Shown here piece by piece: positions 7,694-8,431 of a stretch of 8,431 bases of DNA. Under the pieces are notes generated by a model that was given only the letters and a program-made list of their open reading frames with translations, did no database searches and was not told the DNA's origin. The stretch covers positions 1 through 8,431 of the forward strand of contig JACKCT010000043.1 of NCBI GenBank assembly GCA_020633895.1. Reading direction: 5' to 3'. Every line of letters begins with the position of its first letter. Positions within the stretch are counted from its first letter, which is position 1. Position numbers and translations under genes: made by a program. This DNA is from Deltaproteobacteria bacterium. Its GTDB lineage: Bacteria > Lernaellota > Lernaellaia > JACKCT01.

Positions 7694-8347
7694 CTACAAC
7701 TCCCCCTCCATGCGCTTCAACTCTTCCTGCTTGGAGACGGCGACGTTGATGGCGTATTGGAGGCGGGCGGAGATTTTCTGGGCGGCCTCGGACATGGCGT
7801 AGGCGATGGAGACAGGGGAGTGCTCCTTGGCCCGGACGGTTTCCTTGAAGGTGCGTTGGAAGAGGATGTGCTTGGCGCGGTTCGAGTAGGCGAAAAACAC
7901 GCAACGCACCGACAGCACCGCGTACCACTCCTCCCCCTCGTCCTTCTCGTAAATCTCGTCGACGACCCCCTCCAACTCGTAGTCCGGATTGAGCGACGAA
8001 TAGGTCGTGATCACGCCCTTGTACGTCCCGGCGCCGACCATGTCCCGGGCGAACAGATCGCCGAGCATATCCCCCGGATTGACGACCCACAGGTGATAAT
8101 CATAGCGCTTGCGACGCAGCGCGCTGGTGGAATAGACGATCTGCTGCCCCTGGTAGGCCGGGGCGACGGCGAACGTCCCCACGCGAACGATCACGTCCTT
8201 TTGCGGCACGGCGTCCGTGACCGGCGGGGACGTGTAGTCCACCTGGTAGTAGTACAACTCCTCGTAATCCCGCGAGAAGTTGAAGCAGCCGGTGGTGAGC
8301 ACCGCCAGGCCGATCGCCGCGATGGTCAAGAGTAGGTAACGGCGCAT
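7694..8347 (-). CDS. ABC-type transport auxiliary lipoprotein (PF03886-like)
   Basis: A 217-residue lipoprotein resembling the auxiliary lipoproteins of MCE/Mla-type ABC transporters (PqiC-like, PF03886), which move phospholipids or related hydrophobic molecules between the two membranes. Residues 1-20 are a lipoprotein signal with lipobox TTGC and lipidated Cys21; Phe at +2 suggests the outer membrane. Family signatures are YYYQVDY (32-38), VAPAYQGQQIVYST (61-74) and YDYHLWVVNPGDML (82-95), followed by an alternating strand pattern and a C-terminal helix (about 175-215). AGAGGGG lies eight bases before the ATG. The ATG overlaps the stop of a possible upstream frame as TAATG, as expected for an operon gene; the permease, ATPase and MCE subunits would lie beyond the right edge. 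No terminator follows, so transcription probably continues into the AT-rich gene. The transported substrate cannot be deduced. Confidence 0.85.
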   Translation of the reverse strand: MRRYLLLTIAAIGLAVLTTGCFNFSRDYEELYYYQVDYTSPPVTDAVPQKDVIVRVGTFAVAPAYQGQQIVYSTSALRRKRYDYHLWVVNPGDMLGDLFARDMVGAGTYKGVITTYSSLNPDYELEGVVDEIYEKDEGEEWYAVLSVRCVFFAYSNRAKHILFQRTFKETVRAKEHSPVSIAYAMSEAAQKISARLQYAINVAVSKQEELKRMEGEL

Positions 8348-8430
8348 TAGGGCAGCCCCTCTCTATCGGTATTCGGATTGCAGTATCCGTGTCGCCGCTC
8401 TGACGCGGCGAATTTGTCGCGATCACTCAA
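8347..8430 (-). CDS. possible C-terminal tail of an upstream operon gene
   Basis: From the right edge one minus-strand frame is open for 27 codons and stops at TAA (8347-8349), sharing one base with the lipoprotein ATG (TAATG). The other two frames hit TGA within three codons of the edge. The gene before a PF03886 lipoprotein is often an MCE (MlaD-like) subunit, but this tail is too short to identify. It carries a seven-pair inverted repeat (8392-8398 with 8405-8411), and about 17 of 27 third positions are G or C, lower than expected here. It could equally be a non-coding leader. Confidence 0.35.
   Translation of the reverse strand: MSDRDKFAASERRHGYCNPNTDREGLP
8356..8362 (-). promoter_or_regulatory. 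ribosome binding site of the transport lipoprotein gene
   Basis: AGAGGGG on the minus strand, eight bases before the ATG at 8347. It supports this start and is consistent with independent initiation even if the upstream frame is translated. Confidence 0.65.
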
Positions 8431-8431
8431 T

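Overview
This is a GC-rich Gram-negative bacterial segment: hand-counted 60-base lines in the native genes give about 58-65% GC. Two predicted lipoproteins, an exported MsrA and an accessory lipoprotein of an MCE/Mla-type lipid transporter all imply an outer membrane. The Asp-rich linker after the lipidated Cys of the glycosidase is a style I associate with deltaproteobacteria-like lineages (Myxococcota, Bdellovibrionota and uncultured relatives). That taxonomic placement is inference only.

Layout, left to right. (1) 1-987 (+): 3' part of a DUF1015-family gene, followed by a possible weak terminator. (2) 988-1286 holds no gene that I can support; it contains that terminator and an 8-bp tandem repeat. 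(3) 1287-1946 (+): msrA with an N-terminal export signal and a possible second, cytosolic start; a strong intrinsic terminator follows. (4) 2088-4040 (-): a lipoprotein glycoside hydrolase of family GH2, convergent with msrA; an unassigned hairpin lies between them. (5) 4150-6120 (-): acs, acetyl-CoA synthetase, with a sigma70-like promoter, a leader hairpin and a clear terminator. (6) 6278-7660 (-): a 460-residue protein I do not recognise, in DNA of about 37% GC. It has an acidic aromatic-rich N-terminus, a small alpha/beta domain, a long coiled coil and a C-terminal domain with a Cys triplet. (7) 7694-8347 (-): an ABC-transporter auxiliary lipoprotein (PF03886 type), probably the last native gene of a transport operon entering from the right edge, where a possible gene tail overlaps its start by one base.

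The native genes are housekeeping or envelope functions that do not form one pathway: acetate activation, repair of oxidised envelope proteins, glycan trimming and lipid transport. The part that stands out is the single-gene AT-rich island between the transport lipoprotein and acs. It starts 33 bases after the lipoprotein stop, on the same strand, with a good ribosome binding site but no room for its own promoter, so it looks like an acquired cargo gene driven by read-through. I found no integrase, transposase, tRNA, CRISPR array or convincing attachment repeat beside it, so the evidence for transfer is composition and isolation only.
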